Below, in pieces: positions 1-8,593 of a stretch of DNA of 64,000 nt. The stretch is from Tepidibacillus_B infernus (GTDB lineage: Bacteria; Bacillota; Bacilli; Tepidibacillales; Tepidibacillaceae). Made by a program: the position numbers and the translations under genes. Location of the stretch: contig NZ_JBLWFI010000002.1 of NCBI RefSeq assembly GCF_048898065.1, positions 62,001-126,000 on the forward strand, given 5' to 3'. The notes under the pieces are model-generated. The model made no database searches, was not told the DNA's origin, and saw nothing but the letters and a program-made list of their open reading frames with translations. Position 1 is the stretch's first letter, and each line of letters starts with the position of its first letter.

Positions 1-243
1 ATTATTAAAATAATCGGGTTTTTACTTTTATAAGATAAACGACCAGAAAAGCATTAATTGCCTGACTGGATTTTCTTTGATAAATCTGGGGATATAGCTC
101 GCTAGGAAAGCACGATTGATTTTCTGAAAAATTAGTCAAATAGAAGTCTTTCAACAAGCTTTCCAGAATTTATGATATAATTATGTCTATAATGGGAAGT
201 TGGGAATATAAAGTTTACGATGTTTCTTAAATTTAGGATCAAC

Positions 244-1944
244 TTAGGTGAACCGTATCATCGCTAAAGGTAAAATATTAAGGGACTTCATCAAGTCCCT
301 GAGGCTTTCGGTATGGGTGCTGTTCAGATTGTCCAGCACATAAGGTTCAAGCGGGGAAATAAAGTCACATTCTTGGATCGCCGCTACGCGGGTAAGGAGT
401 ATCGAGGAATCCTTCTGTAATGTTTCGATAGTAAAGTCGAATAGAAGGTTGATTTGGGTAATCTGCCGACCGACTCGCTTGGGAGCATCCTTGGTTATGC
501 GGATACTTTCAACCATCAATCGCAGTAACGCCTTTTGTTCATCCGCATCTGCTTTTAGTAGTGCGTCCTTGATCAGACTCAGCAAATTATGCAAAGAGTC
601 AGGGTCAACCGGCTTTTTGTTTTGCCCATCCAGTTCAGCTTCAATAGCTTCCAACCGCTTTTGAAGCTGTTCCAGCTTGGCGTGCGTTTCCTTCAGGTCA
701 TCTTTGAAAATAACAGCCAAATCAGGATCACTTAATATGTTGTCCTTTATTTTTTGCAGTTTCCGGCTGTTACTGCTCAATTCAGTAAGAAGTGCTTTTT
801 TCTCTTCCATTATCGGGGCCTCTGCATTTGAACGCAGAGCATTGATTTTATCGACGAGTTGCCGCACAATGTCTGGCCGCGACGCTACTTTTATAAGTTT
901 CTGAAGCACTTGCTCCTCCGCAACATCAGCCCGCATCATATTCGAGCGGCAGACAGCCTTGCCCTTGTTGTGGAACTGTCCGCAGACATAGTATCGATAC
1001 GATTTGCCACCGGCTCCCTTAGACCGGGCCGGAACCATTCCATGTCCACAGACAGGGCATTTCAGCAGGCCGCTTAGAATATACGGCTGATGGGAGCGGG
1101 ACGGCTTGTAAGATCGATGACCGAGCTTCTGATGAACGCTTTCCCATAGCTCGGGTGCAATTATCGGCTCATGTGTCCCATCAACAATCAAGTAGTCGGG
1201 ATTTTTCCCTTTGCGACGTTTCTCCGACCAGTTTTCAAGTTGTTTATACCGTATCTTTCCGATGTAGACGGGATTGTTAAGGATCGTTTTGATACCGCAG
1301 ACATTAAATGGTTTATCTTTTTTTGAACGGAAGCCCGCTTCGTTTAGGCGGCGGGTAATGGCCTTAAATCAAAGTCCCTGATTGGCATAATCAAAGATTT
1401 TTCGGACGATAACGGCCTCATTCTCATTGATAACAAGTTCTTTGTCAATGTTATCGTACCCCAGCACCCTACCTCCATTGAATTTTCCCTCTTTTGTTCG
1501 TTGCTCCATCCCCAGCTTCACTCGTTCAACAATGTTATTGCGTTCAAGCTCAGCGAATTAACAGATCATCTGGAATGCCGTTCTGCCGAAAGCTGTTGTT
1601 GTATCAAACTTTTCATTAAGACTAATGAGATTGACGTTGTTTCTTTCAAGTGTTTCACTGATTTCCAAAGCATCTTTTAATTTGCGGGCAAGCCGGTCGA
1701 TTTTGTAAATGATGACGACCCCAAACTTTTGCTGGTTGGCATCTCTCAGGAGGCGTTTCATCTGAGGACGGCCTGCAATGCTTTTTCCGCTTGCACCTTC
1801 ATCTACATACTCATCGACAATTTCGAAGCCGTTTTGATCCGCATACCTCCTGATTTCGGCGATCTGGGCGGCGATACTATAACCTTCCTTGGCTTGTTCT
1901 TCCGTACTCACACGGGCATACAGAGCGGCTTTTATTCGAGCCAT
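244..1944 (-). pseudogene. Large serine recombinase, two in-frame stop codons
   Basis: A site-specific integrase of the large serine recombinase family, about 566 codons if read through. The N-terminal part has the resolvase motif YARVSTEEQ with the expected nucleophile Ser13 and a DRLAR helix. The C-terminal part has the recombinase zinc ribbon (CPVC...C...C around 960-1060) and a coiled coil. The frame never changes from 1944 to 244, but TAA at 1558-1560 falls just after FQMIC, and TGA near 1368 replaces an expected Gly in a YANQGL-FKAI context. Such enzymes cut and rejoin att sites. Here the 3' end of the gene runs through the att-like sequence at 247-261, so it probably drove this element. 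A GGAGA site precedes the start, and the Xre gene ends 2 bp upstream. Either decay or base errors could explain the stops. Confidence 0.88.
247..261. repeat. Putative attachment site 1 (left end)
   Basis: GGTGAACCGTATCAT lies inside the last codons of the recombinase pseudogene and is repeated exactly at 24513-24527. The 11-bp core GAACCGTATCA also occurs at 29045-29055. A direct repeat beside a serine recombinase gene is the expected layout of an attL/attR pair. The assignment is inferred from position and identity. Confidence 0.65.
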
Positions 1945-1946
1945 TT

Positions 1947-2600
1947 TTAATCTTCTCCTTTCTTCTCAAATTTTTTTATCAGGGAATTCTGATGATCATT
2001 CCAAACTGAACGAGGAAAAACAGGAAATGCTTTGGGATACTTGTCCATCTCATTGAACAAGGTTGCGGCCTTTACCATCGGGTGCGGTTGTTGAAACAAT
2101 TCATCGGGATTTTTATATGATTCGTACTCGCCAATGATTCTGCCCAGCGTTGAGATAAACTCCTCCTTATCAAGTGGGCGGGAAGATTGGAAATCATGAA
2201 TGAGCCGCATCATCCCATCCGTGAAGATTTGATAAACAATTGACCCAATGTAGGACAATGGGACTTCATCGGAAATTTCCGTTGCTGTTTCAGTTGGTTC
2301 TCCGATGGGTATCAAGCGGACTTCCCCTTGATAAAACTCATCCGTTAATGCGTCGAATGGAATTCCTAAGTCCTGAGTGATTTTGTATATGAGTTGATAT
2401 GCCGGTTTCTTTGAATCACCTCGTTCAATGGAGATGATTGTCTGATGGCTGACACCGACACGCTCACTCATAGCGGTGGTGGTGAATGCCTTGCTGGTAT
2501 GAAGTTTTCCGATCTCTTTGCGGAAAAATCTCAACCTTTCCCCGAGGCCGACTGTTCTCAAGTAATCAAATTCATCCGGAGTTATTGTCCGTCGCGGCAT
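1947..2600 (-). CDS. Xre-family HTH regulator with C-terminal domain
   Basis: A 217-residue DNA-binding protein. Residues about 20-80 form a helix-turn-helix (AMSERVGVSHQTIISIERG) typical of Cro/CI-type repressors. The remaining 130 residues are of unknown function. It sits directly upstream of the recombinase with a 2-bp gap, so the two were one transcript. It probably controlled recombinase expression and the divergent promoter facing 2722. The 2601-2721 interval between the divergent genes contains TTATCATTTGTTTGC and its near mirror GCAAGTAAATGATAA, a plausible operator (my inference). It appears intact. Confidence 0.82.
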   Translation of the reverse strand: MPRRTITPDEFDYLRTVGLGERLRFFRKEIGKLHTSKAFTTTAMSERVGVSHQTIISIERGDSKKPAYQLIYKITQDLGIPFDALTDEFYQGEVRLIPIGEPTETATEISDEVPLSYIGSIVYQIFTDGMMRLIHDFQSSRPLDKEEFISTLGRIIGEYESYKNPDELFQQPHPMVKAATLFNEMDKYPKAFPVFPRSVWNDHQNSLIKKFEKKGED

Positions 2601-2721
2601 ATGTGTTCATCCTTTCTAGTTCATGCGGTTTACATTGATTATAGAACCTGTTATCATTTGTTTGCAAGTAAATGATAACAAAAATTGATTATACCTATAT
2701 ATAAATATTTGGGAGGATGTT

Positions 2722-2871
2722 ATGGACTTTATACGTGAAATCGGCGTTGATCTGCAAGAACTTGATGATGCTTTGGAGATCGTTCGAGACAAGCGAATTA
2801 AGGAGCAGGATTTTATTGAACGACTTGCCTTAACCCTGAATCGAATGTTGGATAGCTCGAAGGAAGATTAA
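2722..2871 (+). CDS. Small hypothetical protein, 49 aa
   Basis: A 49-residue ORF starting MDFIREIGVD, with a good GGGAGG site six bases upstream of ATG. It is acidic and predicted helical. It is divergent from the Xre gene and followed by a hairpin and then the Rep-like gene, so it may be the first gene of that operon. No family recognised. The strong ribosome binding site is the main evidence for its reality. Confidence 0.5.
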   Translation: MDFIREIGVDLQELDDALEIVRDKRIKEQDFIERLALTLNRMLDSSKED

Positions 2872-2908
2872 ACTTGTTGTCTAACAACAGGTGTACATGA
2901 ATGACAAC

Positions 2909-2953
2909 CGAGAGGGCTCAATCCCTTGTCCCACAAGGTTTCTAGGCCTCTCG
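2909..2953 (+). promoter_or_regulatory. Nested hairpin upstream of rep-like gene
   Basis: Two nested perfect stems: an outer CGAGAGG (2909-2915) with CCTCTCG (2947-2953), and an inner CCTTGT-CCC-ACAAGG (2924-2938). It sits 20 bp before the start of the Rep-like gene. It could be an attenuator or a replication-initiator binding site. The structure is directly visible; the role is inferred. Confidence 0.5.
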
Positions 2954-2972
2954 ATATTGAGGTGAAACCATC

Positions 2973-4034
2973 ATGTTTTTGTACAATATGCGAAGAGTAT
3001 CAGAGTTGTTAGACACAGTTCCGATACTCCAGAGCATTAAATCTGCCAAAAAGGTTGAACATTTCAACTGCCCGTACGATAAGCTGATCGTGTGTTCGTA
3101 TAAACTGCCACGACAACAGTTTATAGACCTTATTCGGCCCGCGAGATTCGAAACGGATGACGATGAAAGCTTTTATCGGTACAAGCTGGTGCATGATCTT
3201 TTCAGTGTATATTGGATGCAGATGAACCCGCTGGCCCCCAAAACTTCCATCATGCTGAACCCTTGGAAACATCAACTCTCGCCCGATGATTTACTTGCAT
3301 TGATCGACTTCATTATTGGTAATCATCTCGATACACATGTAGCACATAACGACGACAAGCTTGACGGGATTCAGTTTCTGACACCGAAGGAGTTTGCGAA
3401 ACGTATTTATGTAGGCTACCAGAAGATGCCGACGCGAAATTATGATGATCTTGATAAAACCTTCATGTACGGAAATAAAAAAGGTCAGCAGGTAATAATC
3501 TACGATAAGGCGGAAGAGCAAGGCCTCGATGGTGAGATTTGGACTCGCCTTGAGAAAAGTAGAAAGCGGCGGGACAAGCGTTCAAGACCAACCTTAATGC
3601 AGTTCTTGTTAGATCAACGATGCGATGCACTAAAAAATGTGGTTATCGTCGATATTGACAAGTACAGCGGCAGAGACAAAATCATGCGTCGTATAAACAA
3701 GTACGGCACGTTTCAGGAAGCATATATGTCACTAACTGAAGAAGAGAAGCGGAAAATAAAGCGACACGAAGCATTCAAATCGCCTCTCTTCGACGTAGTT
3801 GCTATGTTTAAGAGCGAGCTTGATAAATGGTTGTCCCTGTCTCCGAATCTGCATTTCATGTGCAAAGTCTTTCCGGTTTTCAAAGCAAGTTGGGGTGGAA
3901 GGGACAAGCTACAATATCGAGTTGTTCGTCTTAAACCGATACACTTAAACTACACAGAAGCACTTTCGGCATACATCGAAGATAACAACAGGTTCAGTTT
4001 ACGCAACGATTATCTTGCGGAAATCAGCTTGTGA
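2973..4034 (+). CDS. Putative rolling-circle replication initiator (Rep_trans-like)
   Basis: 353 residues; ATG preceded by GAGGTG. Residues about 145-200 contain a stretch of the kind FMYGNKKGQQVIIYDKAEEQ followed by WTRLEKS, resembling the YDK...E...R-E signature of pT181/Rep_trans initiators and related phage and conjugative-element Rep proteins. Those nick a double-strand origin through an active Tyr. I cannot assign the catalytic Tyr with confidence. The neighbouring hairpins at 2909-2953 and 4037-4390 fit a replicon module. Alternative: an uncharacterised element protein that only resembles Rep. The gene is intact in an otherwise damaged element. Confidence 0.5.
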   Translation: MFLYNMRRVSELLDTVPILQSIKSAKKVEHFNCPYDKLIVCSYKLPRQQFIDLIRPARFETDDDESFYRYKLVHDLFSVYWMQMNPLAPKTSIMLNPWKHQLSPDDLLALIDFIIGNHLDTHVAHNDDKLDGIQFLTPKEFAKRIYVGYQKMPTRNYDDLDKTFMYGNKKGQQVIIYDKAEEQGLDGEIWTRLEKSRKRRDKRSRPTLMQFLLDQRCDALKNVVIVDIDKYSGRDKIMRRINKYGTFQEAYMSLTEEEKRKIKRHEAFKSPLFDVVAMFKSELDKWLSLSPNLHFMCKVFPVFKASWGGRDKLQYRVVRLKPIHLNYTEALSAYIEDNNRFSLRNDYLAEISL

Positions 4035-4036
4035 TT

Positions 4037-4061
4037 GGGCCGCGAGCGAAGCGAGCGGCCC
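4037..4061 (+). terminator. GC-rich hairpin after rep-like gene
   Basis: GGGCCGC (4037-4043) pairs with GCGGCCC (4055-4061), three bases after the TGA stop. There is only a weak T tract after it (CTCTTC). It may be a terminator or part of the origin-like hairpin cluster. Confidence 0.55.
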
Positions 4062-4130
4062 CTCTTCACGTTGCAAGCAGGTCAGTCTCTTTACTTGCTT
4101 AATCGAGTTTCGGTAATGAGCCGCAGTAGG

Positions 4131-4390
4131 TCGTCAAGGCCGAGCGGAGCGAGCTTGTGAAAGCCTTGACGAGCGATTCCATCCGCCGACACTGGATTAT
4201 GCTCTTAGCGATAGCTAAGGGCTGGCTCACGCCGAGTGCGGAGTGCAGAGGCGGAGCCTTTGCGTTTCCCCGGATGGGGACGGAAGGGGCGATCTTTTGT
4301 TTTGAGTATCGCCACTCTATCCCGACACTTCACTGTGTAGTAATGGGCGGCGGGCGGCGAGTGCAAACGAGCCGCCCAACTTCCCATTAC
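4131..4390. other. Cluster of strong stem-loops, candidate replication origin
   Basis: There is no convincing gene from 4062 to 4460. Instead there are three perfect stems: TCGTCAAGGC/GCCTTGACGA (4131-4140 with 4163-4172), CTTAGC-GATA-GCTAAG (4204-4219), and GTAATGGG/CCCATTAC (4340-4347 with 4383-4390) enclosing GGGCGGC/GCCGCCC (4352-4358 with 4371-4377). A run of hairpins immediately 3' of a Rep-like gene is what single-strand or double-strand origins of rolling-circle replicons look like. Function is inferred. Confidence 0.45.
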
Positions 4391-4460
4391 AGGCATGTCG
4401 ATTGGTTTTCTTGTAGAAATCAATCGGCGTATTCATCAAATTGAAGCTCAGAGCTCGGCC

Positions 4461-5222
4461 CTAATGCTTGTAAAACATCTTGAGGTAAAGCGCGACCATA
4501 TATGCGTCATCCTCAACGGATACAGCTACTTTGTACGCATAGAAGGGCAATGCAACCGCAGGCCGATGAATCCATCGGCGTCGGCAAGCAAAGCTGCAAA
4601 GCTCGGTGTCAATTGATGTAACTCGCATCATCCACTCTTCGGCACTCAGTACAAAGCCGGATGGAAACTGCAAGCCTTTCTCGCTTGTTACGAGGCTAAT
4701 ACGGGCGTTCTCACTAGCCGATAGACCCTTTATGCCTCTCGGCACTCTAAGTTCGTCTACAGCGGATTTTACGCTCCTTAACGCCATTTCGATCATTCGC
4801 GGTAATCCGCCAATCAACTTCAGCAGAGTACGGTATGGCATCCGCAAAACATCCGCGTTGATTAGTAGTATCCTTCCGGCCCGGTCGATCATCATTTTGT
4901 AATGGTCAGCGGCAGAGTCACATGCATTAAAGAATTGAACTCGCCAACCGCCGCACAGCTTTTCTATAGTCCGCCGGAAGAAGCTTGCTTTACTTCGTCC
5001 GCCAACTGCATTATTGTCTGCTAATGCTATAATCTCGAAGCGTTCATTTGTCAATTCGAAGATGCATTCAATCTTCCTCATACCTCCTGTGGATTCATCG
5101 TGAAGTGAGGCTTCAATAGTACCAACGACGACGATAATTTGCGGATGAAGCCCGACAACGCTATCCGTATCTGCTTGTTGCACCGCCACCGGTAAAAACT
5201 GCTGTTCGTCATTTTTGTTCAT
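4461..5222 (-). CDS. Hypothetical element protein, 253 aa
   Basis: The start at 5222 (MNKNDEQQFL) is chosen because GGAGGACGATCTAC precedes it; a longer frame to 5279 has no site of its own. No family recognised. There is a hydrophobic strand-like segment (PQIIVVVGTIEA) near residue 30, a GG-rich stretch, and an RRR-containing C-terminus, but no clear membrane segment or catalytic motif. It is the last gene of the leftward accessory block and converges on the hairpin cluster. Codon usage matches its neighbours. Confidence 0.6.
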   Translation of the reverse strand: MNKNDEQQFLPVAVQQADTDSVVGLHPQIIVVVGTIEASLHDESTGGMRKIECIFELTNERFEIIALADNNAVGGRSKASFFRRTIEKLCGGWRVQFFNACDSAADHYKMMIDRAGRILLINADVLRMPYRTLLKLIGGLPRMIEMALRSVKSAVDELRVPRGIKGLSASENARISLVTSEKGLQFPSGFVLSAEEWMMRVTSIDTELCSFACRRRWIHRPAVALPFYAYKVAVSVEDDAYMVALYLKMFYKH

Positions 5223-5256
5223 GTAGATCGTCCTCCAATGTGTGATTTGATGATGC

Positions 5257-5517
5257 TTAATGAAATGGATGAAGCCCATCGATAAACCGGGCGAGAATCG
5301 CTTTTTGTAGTTGGAGGCGACAATACCTCTGCATCACGTCGGCCTGAATCTCCGCCAACACTTGAATCAAAATGAGGGCCTCATGGTCATCATGCTCGCC
5401 GCGATATACATCAACCAGCAGTTTATCAATCAGCCGTCCGCACGAATCCATGCGATGATGCAGATCATCGGCGGCGACCACCAAACGCTCGTACTCTTCC
5501 AACCATTGTTTACGCAT
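5257..5517 (-). CDS. Hypothetical helical protein, 86 aa
   Basis: 86 residues, mostly predicted helix (WLEEYERLVVAADDLHHRMD at the N-terminus), with a GTGAGG site upstream. No family recognised. It is 34 bp upstream of the 253-aa gene in the same direction, and likely cotranscribed with it as element cargo. Confidence 0.55.
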   Translation of the reverse strand: MRKQWLEEYERLVVAADDLHHRMDSCGRLIDKLLVDVYRGEHDDHEALILIQVLAEIQADVMQRYCRLQLQKAILARFIDGLHPFH

Positions 5518-5548
5518 ATCTGTTGCCTCACTTTCATTGTGAAATGAA

Positions 5549-5582
5549 AACAGCGGCCCGCCGATAAGAGCGAACCGCTGTT
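5549..5582 (-). terminator. Terminator downstream of radC
   Basis: AACAGCGG (5549-5556) pairs with CCGCTGTT (5575-5582). On the minus strand it is followed by TTCATTTC, giving a Rho-independent form 40 bp after the radC stop. Confidence 0.65.
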
Positions 5583-5621
5583 GATAATGCGGATGATGAA
5601 AAATGACGATGAATTGTTTCG

Positions 5622-6227
5622 TTACAGAAGGCCGCGTTCCTTAAGACTTGTATAATCTGAACCGCTGACAATGACGTGATCCAGAAGTTCGATACCGATG
5701 ATTTCACCAGCTTCAGCAAGTCGTTTGGTTAGCTGAATATCTTCTGGGCTAGGAAGCGTACATATTTGAGAAGGGTGATTATGCGAAACGATGATGGAAC
5801 ATGCAGAACGGCGAATGGCCGCTTTATAGACCTCTCTAGGATGGACAATTGCACTATTCAAGCTTCCAATGCTGATCGTCTCTTTTCCAATGATGTGATT
5901 CTTAGTCGAAAGAAAGATCACGATGAAGTGTTCTTTCTGCTCATAACCGATTTCCCAACGGAGGTACTCGAAAACATCCCGAGGACTGCGAATGATTGTC
6001 GGCTCTGTTTTCGGTACATTCATCATCTTGGCAAGTTGGATGGCGGCAACGATCTGCTTCGCTTTCACTTTACCGATACCACGAATGCTTAACAATTCTT
6101 GCTCGGTTACGTCCAGTAGTTGTTGCGGAGAATTAAAATGAGAAACGATTTTTTCTACCAGATAGCTGTTGGCGGATTCACGAAGCGTCTCAGCAAGAAG
6201 AGATTTGAATGTATTATTAATGTTCAT
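5622..6227 (-). CDS. radC: RadC-family JAB-domain protein
   Basis: 201 residues. The start at 6227 (MNINNTF) follows GGAGGTTAAACAC; a longer frame to 6320 lacks a site. Residues about 20-60 carry a helix-hairpin-helix-like segment (LLSIRGIGKVKAKQIVAA). The C-terminal JAB/MPN domain has SHNHPS near residue 148 and an Asp near 163 (LPSPED), the expected metal-binding set. RadC-like proteins are common on integrative elements; their biochemical role is not settled, and the old DNA-repair assignment is doubtful. It has its own terminator and is intact. Confidence 0.9.
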   Translation of the reverse strand: MNINNTFKSLLAETLRESANSYLVEKIVSHFNSPQQLLDVTEQELLSIRGIGKVKAKQIVAAIQLAKMMNVPKTEPTIIRSPRDVFEYLRWEIGYEQKEHFIVIFLSTKNHIIGKETISIGSLNSAIVHPREVYKAAIRRSACSIIVSHNHPSQICTLPSPEDIQLTKRLAEAGEIIGIELLDHVIVSGSDYTSLKERGLL

Positions 6228-6253
6228 GTGTTTAACCTCCATAAAATGCAAAA

Positions 6254-6276
6254 GGAGAAGCCGCGGCGGCCTCTCC
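6254..6276 (-). terminator. Terminator upstream of radC
   Basis: GGAGAAGCCGC (6254-6264) pairs with GCGGCCTCTCC (6266-6276) with one mismatch. On the minus strand the stem is followed by TTTTGC. It lies after the 61-aa gene ending at 6338. Confidence 0.55.
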
Positions 6277-6337
6277 CATTGCGTGATGTAATTAAATCCG
6301 CTAAGATTAGTACAGGTCATTTTTCTTTGTCGCTCCG

Positions 6338-6523
6338 TTATAGACGGGCGGCTTTTTCTTTGTCCTCGATCTCTTCGATCTCCAGTTCAATAAGCACCAG
6401 TTTCGTCAACACGCGGGCGTATTGAAATCCTTCCTCGGTATGCATCGGGGCATCTTTGTCCAGCGTGCGTTTCACCGACATCCAGAATTGTTTTTGCTTC
6501 TGAAGTGTTTGCAGACGATTCAT
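6338..6523 (-). CDS. Small hypothetical coiled-coil protein, 61 aa
   Basis: The start at 6523 (MNRLQTLQKQ) follows a very strong AGGAGGTGATACGC. The sequence is helical and charged and ends in a Glu/Lys-rich segment (LELEIEEIEDKEKAARL-like, residues about 42-61). No family recognised. It belongs to a series of small, well-translated leftward genes (6338-7980), typical of element accessory modules. Confidence 0.6.
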   Translation of the reverse strand: MNRLQTLQKQKQFWMSVKRTLDKDAPMHTEEGFQYARVLTKLVLIELEIEEIEDKEKAARL

Positions 6524-6553
6524 GCGTATCACCTCCTTCGCAAGTAATAAAAA

Positions 6554-6593
6554 ATCCGTCCATCGTTGCCCATCAAAGCAACATCAGACGGAT
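6554..6593 (-). terminator. Strong terminator overlapping the end of the 58-aa gene
   Basis: ATCCGTC (6554-6560) pairs with GACGGAT (6587-6593), with an inner GTTGC/GCAAC stem. On the minus strand it is followed by TTTTTTATT. It overlaps the 3' end of the gene at 6584. Confidence 0.75.
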
Positions 6594-6760
6594 ATTCCGT
6601 GCTTCACGCGGTACGTGATCAAGACTTCAACTTGCCCGTTCTTCAGGGCAACGACAGCGTATTTGTCACTGTCGATCTGCACGCTGTATACAAAGCCCTT
6701 CAGTTCACAGTAACCGAGATATTCCTTCTGGCTGTTGCGTTTGAACGCCTGATAATCCAT
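6584..6760 (-). CDS. Small hypothetical protein, 58 aa
   Basis: The start at 6760 (MDYQAFKRNSQ) follows GGAGGTGAAACGAAG. The short beta-rich sequence (VYSVQIDSDKYAVVALKNG) has no recognised family. It has its own overlapping terminator. It is probably one of the short accessory genes cotranscribed with ardA. Confidence 0.6.
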   Translation of the reverse strand: MDYQAFKRNSQKEYLGYCELKGFVYSVQIDSDKYAVVALKNGQVEVLITYRVKHGISV

Positions 6761-6798
6761 CTTCGTTTCACCTCCTTGCCTTAATCTGGAACCGGCGA

Positions 6799-7017
6799 TC
6801 ACTTTGCACCTGAATGTTTACGGAGAGACTGGAGTTGACGGCTGAAATACTTTTCAAAGTATCGCCGCATGTAATAGGCCGCTGTCTCATCGTCCAACTC
6901 CCAACAGCGTCTGAACCATGCGTACAGCAATGTGCCCGCGATTCGCACACTGCCGTTGGCGACCAGTTGCTTCAATAAAGTCTGCAATTCCTCCGGCAAC
7001 CCCCTGCGTACTACCAT
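6799..7017 (-). CDS. Small hypothetical protein, 72 aa
   Basis: ATG at 7017 (MVVRRGLPEELQ) is preferred because GGGAGGTGAACGCA lies just upstream; the earlier GTG sits inside that site. It is a helical, basic protein with aromatic-rich YAWFRRCWELD and YYMRRYFEKYF segments. No family recognised. It lies 38 bp upstream of the 58-aa gene, so they are probably one operon. Confidence 0.6.
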   Translation of the reverse strand: MVVRRGLPEELQTLLKQLVANGSVRIAGTLLYAWFRRCWELDDETAAYYMRRYFEKYFSRQLQSLRKHSGAK

Positions 7018-7095
7018 TGCGTTCACCTCCCTTCAATGCTCCGGCACTCTCACTACCGGATTTTCACTGTCAAATGCCCACGACAAATAACCCGC

Positions 7096-7133
7096 TTTAA
7101 TTCAAGCAGGCAAATCTGCGATATTGAATTAAA
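7096..7133. repeat. Inverted repeat between ardA and small gene
   Basis: TTTAATTCAA (7096-7105) is perfectly inverted as TTGAATTAAA (7124-7133), with an inner GCAG/CTGC stem. It may act as a terminator or processing hairpin for ardA transcripts. There is no T tract beyond its own A/T bases. Confidence 0.5.
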
Positions 7134-7143
7134 TGTCAGGCTG

Positions 7144-7638
7144 TTAGGACTGCAACCGCACGGCAATCCGCAACTGACGGCTCAAATACCAACCGTCATG
7201 CTGTAAATCCCGGGCGATCTTGCCGTAGTCCAGATATGGCATCAGCGACGGCGGCACATGGCTGAACAATCCTTCTTCCACCATCTGCTCCGCAACGTCG
7301 GTCAAATCATCGATGTCGTAGTAAACGATGAACTCCCCGGCCTGCAAGGCCTGAATCACCTCGTCACGATTGCCGAGAAATTCACACAGTGCCGCAACCA
7401 GCCTGCCGTCGTAACGACTCAATATCTTTAAGTCTTCATTGATGGCAAACACATCCTCGTATTCGCCAATGGCAAAGGGAGATTCATAATCATTAATCGC
7501 GTATTCTTCATCTTTGCCAAGCACATCCCGGATGCATTGCTCCAGTTCATGCCGTTCCATCGGCAACGTGACCCAACTGCCAACCAGTTTCCCTTCGTTG
7601 TACTTCGCCAGATTGGCGATATACACGTTGATCAACAT
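7144..7638 (-). CDS. ardA: ArdA-like antirestriction protein
   Basis: 164 residues; start at 7638 (MLINVYIANL) with an AAGGGAAG site. It resembles ArdA: an N-terminal VYIANLAKYNEGKLVGSWV strand region, then a highly acidic chain (YAINDYESPFAIGEYEDVF) and an acidic C-terminal half (YYDIDDLTDVAEQMVEEG). Known ArdA proteins mimic B-form DNA and block type I restriction enzymes, protecting a transferred element. Here it shares the element with a type III restriction locus. The acidic composition and the Asn-Asp-Tyr-Glu segment are seen; the activity is inferred. Confidence 0.82.
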   Translation of the reverse strand: MLINVYIANLAKYNEGKLVGSWVTLPMERHELEQCIRDVLGKDEEYAINDYESPFAIGEYEDVFAINEDLKILSRYDGRLVAALCEFLGNRDEVIQALQAGEFIVYYDIDDLTDVAEQMVEEGLFSHVPPSLMPYLDYGKIARDLQHDGWYLSRQLRIAVRLQS

Positions 7639-7728
7639 TCTGCATCTTCCCTTCATACCAGTTTTTCAACATCAATTACCCGATGTTTGACACACCGGGT
7701 ACATAAAGCCATCAATTTCAGCTAGTGT

Positions 7729-7980
7729 TCAGCGGCGGGGCAAAAGTTTGTCATACTTCACATAGCACTCACTGCATACCACTCTGAATTCGGGCACGGA
7801 ATAAACAAATGCATCAACAAAGATGTCCTCTCCCTCCTGCACATCCAAAACCTTTCCGCAGTCATCACAATTCACTTTGCGGCTGTCGAATGATTGGGTA
7901 TTGACTGAACTTCGCTGATTACCGTCATGAAGGTTTTTACCCAAAACGGCAATTCTGAGCGATAATCGCTTCCGAAGCAT
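7729..7980 (-). CDS. Small zinc-ribbon protein, 83 aa
   Basis: 83 residues with two CxxC pairs (CDDC near residue 38 and CSEC near 70), giving a four-Cys zinc-ribbon fold. The start at 7980 follows AAAGGAGGTGCTACC. Function unknown; small zinc ribbons on mobile elements may bind nucleic acid. It is the first gene of the leftward ardA/radC block. Confidence 0.62.
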   Translation of the reverse strand: MLRKRLSLRIAVLGKNLHDGNQRSSVNTQSFDSRKVNCDDCGKVLDVQEGEDIFVDAFVYSVPEFRVVCSECYVKYDKLLPRR

Positions 7981-8072
7981 GGTAGCACCTCCTTTCTTTG
8001 TGATTTGGCAAGCCTCTCACCTTGCCAATGTCCTCGCTGTCAAAACGCTTATTATCGCCAGAAAAACAAAAA

Positions 8073-8109
8073 AGGACTGCTATCTGCCAAATGAGCAGAC
8101 AACAGTCCT
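8073..8109 (-). terminator. Terminator after xre gene
   Basis: AGGACTG (8073-8079) pairs with CAGTCCT (8103-8109), with an inner TCTGC/GCAGA stem. On the minus strand it is followed by TTTTTTGTTTTTC. It would end the transcript of the Xre gene at 8234. Confidence 0.75.
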
Positions 8110-8233
8110 ATGCAACCGGGTGGGGCATGAAACGGAAGGCCCCCCGCCTTCAATTATGCATGGGGGTGCCGCCGGAAAATGTATATCATTTTTCCTCTAT
8201 ATAGGGCCGATTATTGCCGTGCAAACGATATTT

Positions 8234-8593
8234 TCAACGGTTCTTCCGATCAATGGTATTTAGAAACTCACGGGCCACCGTCAGAACAAAGTCCACTTCT
8301 TCAATTTGACGCTCACTCAGTAAAGTGATCAAGTCTTCGATCTTGTTTTGTATTTCGCCATTCCCGGAATGTTCCGTTATTTCATCTATATCCTCAAACA
8401 GTTGAGCGGGCTTCACACCCAATGCATTGATTATCTTGCCCAACGATTCCAGCGATATATTGCGGGTTCCACGTTCAACATCACTTATATAGCTGAAGCT
8501 AAGGCCGGATTGTTCCGCCAGACGTTCCTGCGTCATGGCTCTTAACTTTCGAATCTTGCGGATTTGTTCACCTACCATTTGCTTGAAATCCAT
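8234..8593 (-). CDS. Xre-family transcriptional regulator (SinR-like)
   Basis: 119 residues. Residues 8-65 form a canonical Cro/CI HTH (MTQERLAEQSGLSFSYISDV with ERG following). The C-terminal half is a short helical dimerisation-like tail. It is divergent from the surface-protein block beginning at 8906, with about 300 bp between, so it may repress that promoter or its own. Similar small Xre proteins are immunity-type repressors of integrative elements. It appears intact. Confidence 0.85.
   Translation of the reverse strand: MDFKQMVGEQIRKIRKLRAMTQERLAEQSGLSFSYISDVERGTRNISLESLGKIINALGVKPAQLFEDIDEITEHSGNGEIQNKIEDLITLLSERQIEEVDFVLTVAREFLNTIDRKNR

Noticed and set aside
4157..4444. Open frames on both strands across the hairpin cluster
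   Set aside because: No ribosome binding site, no family, and the DNA is made of inverted repeats, which explains open frames on both strands.
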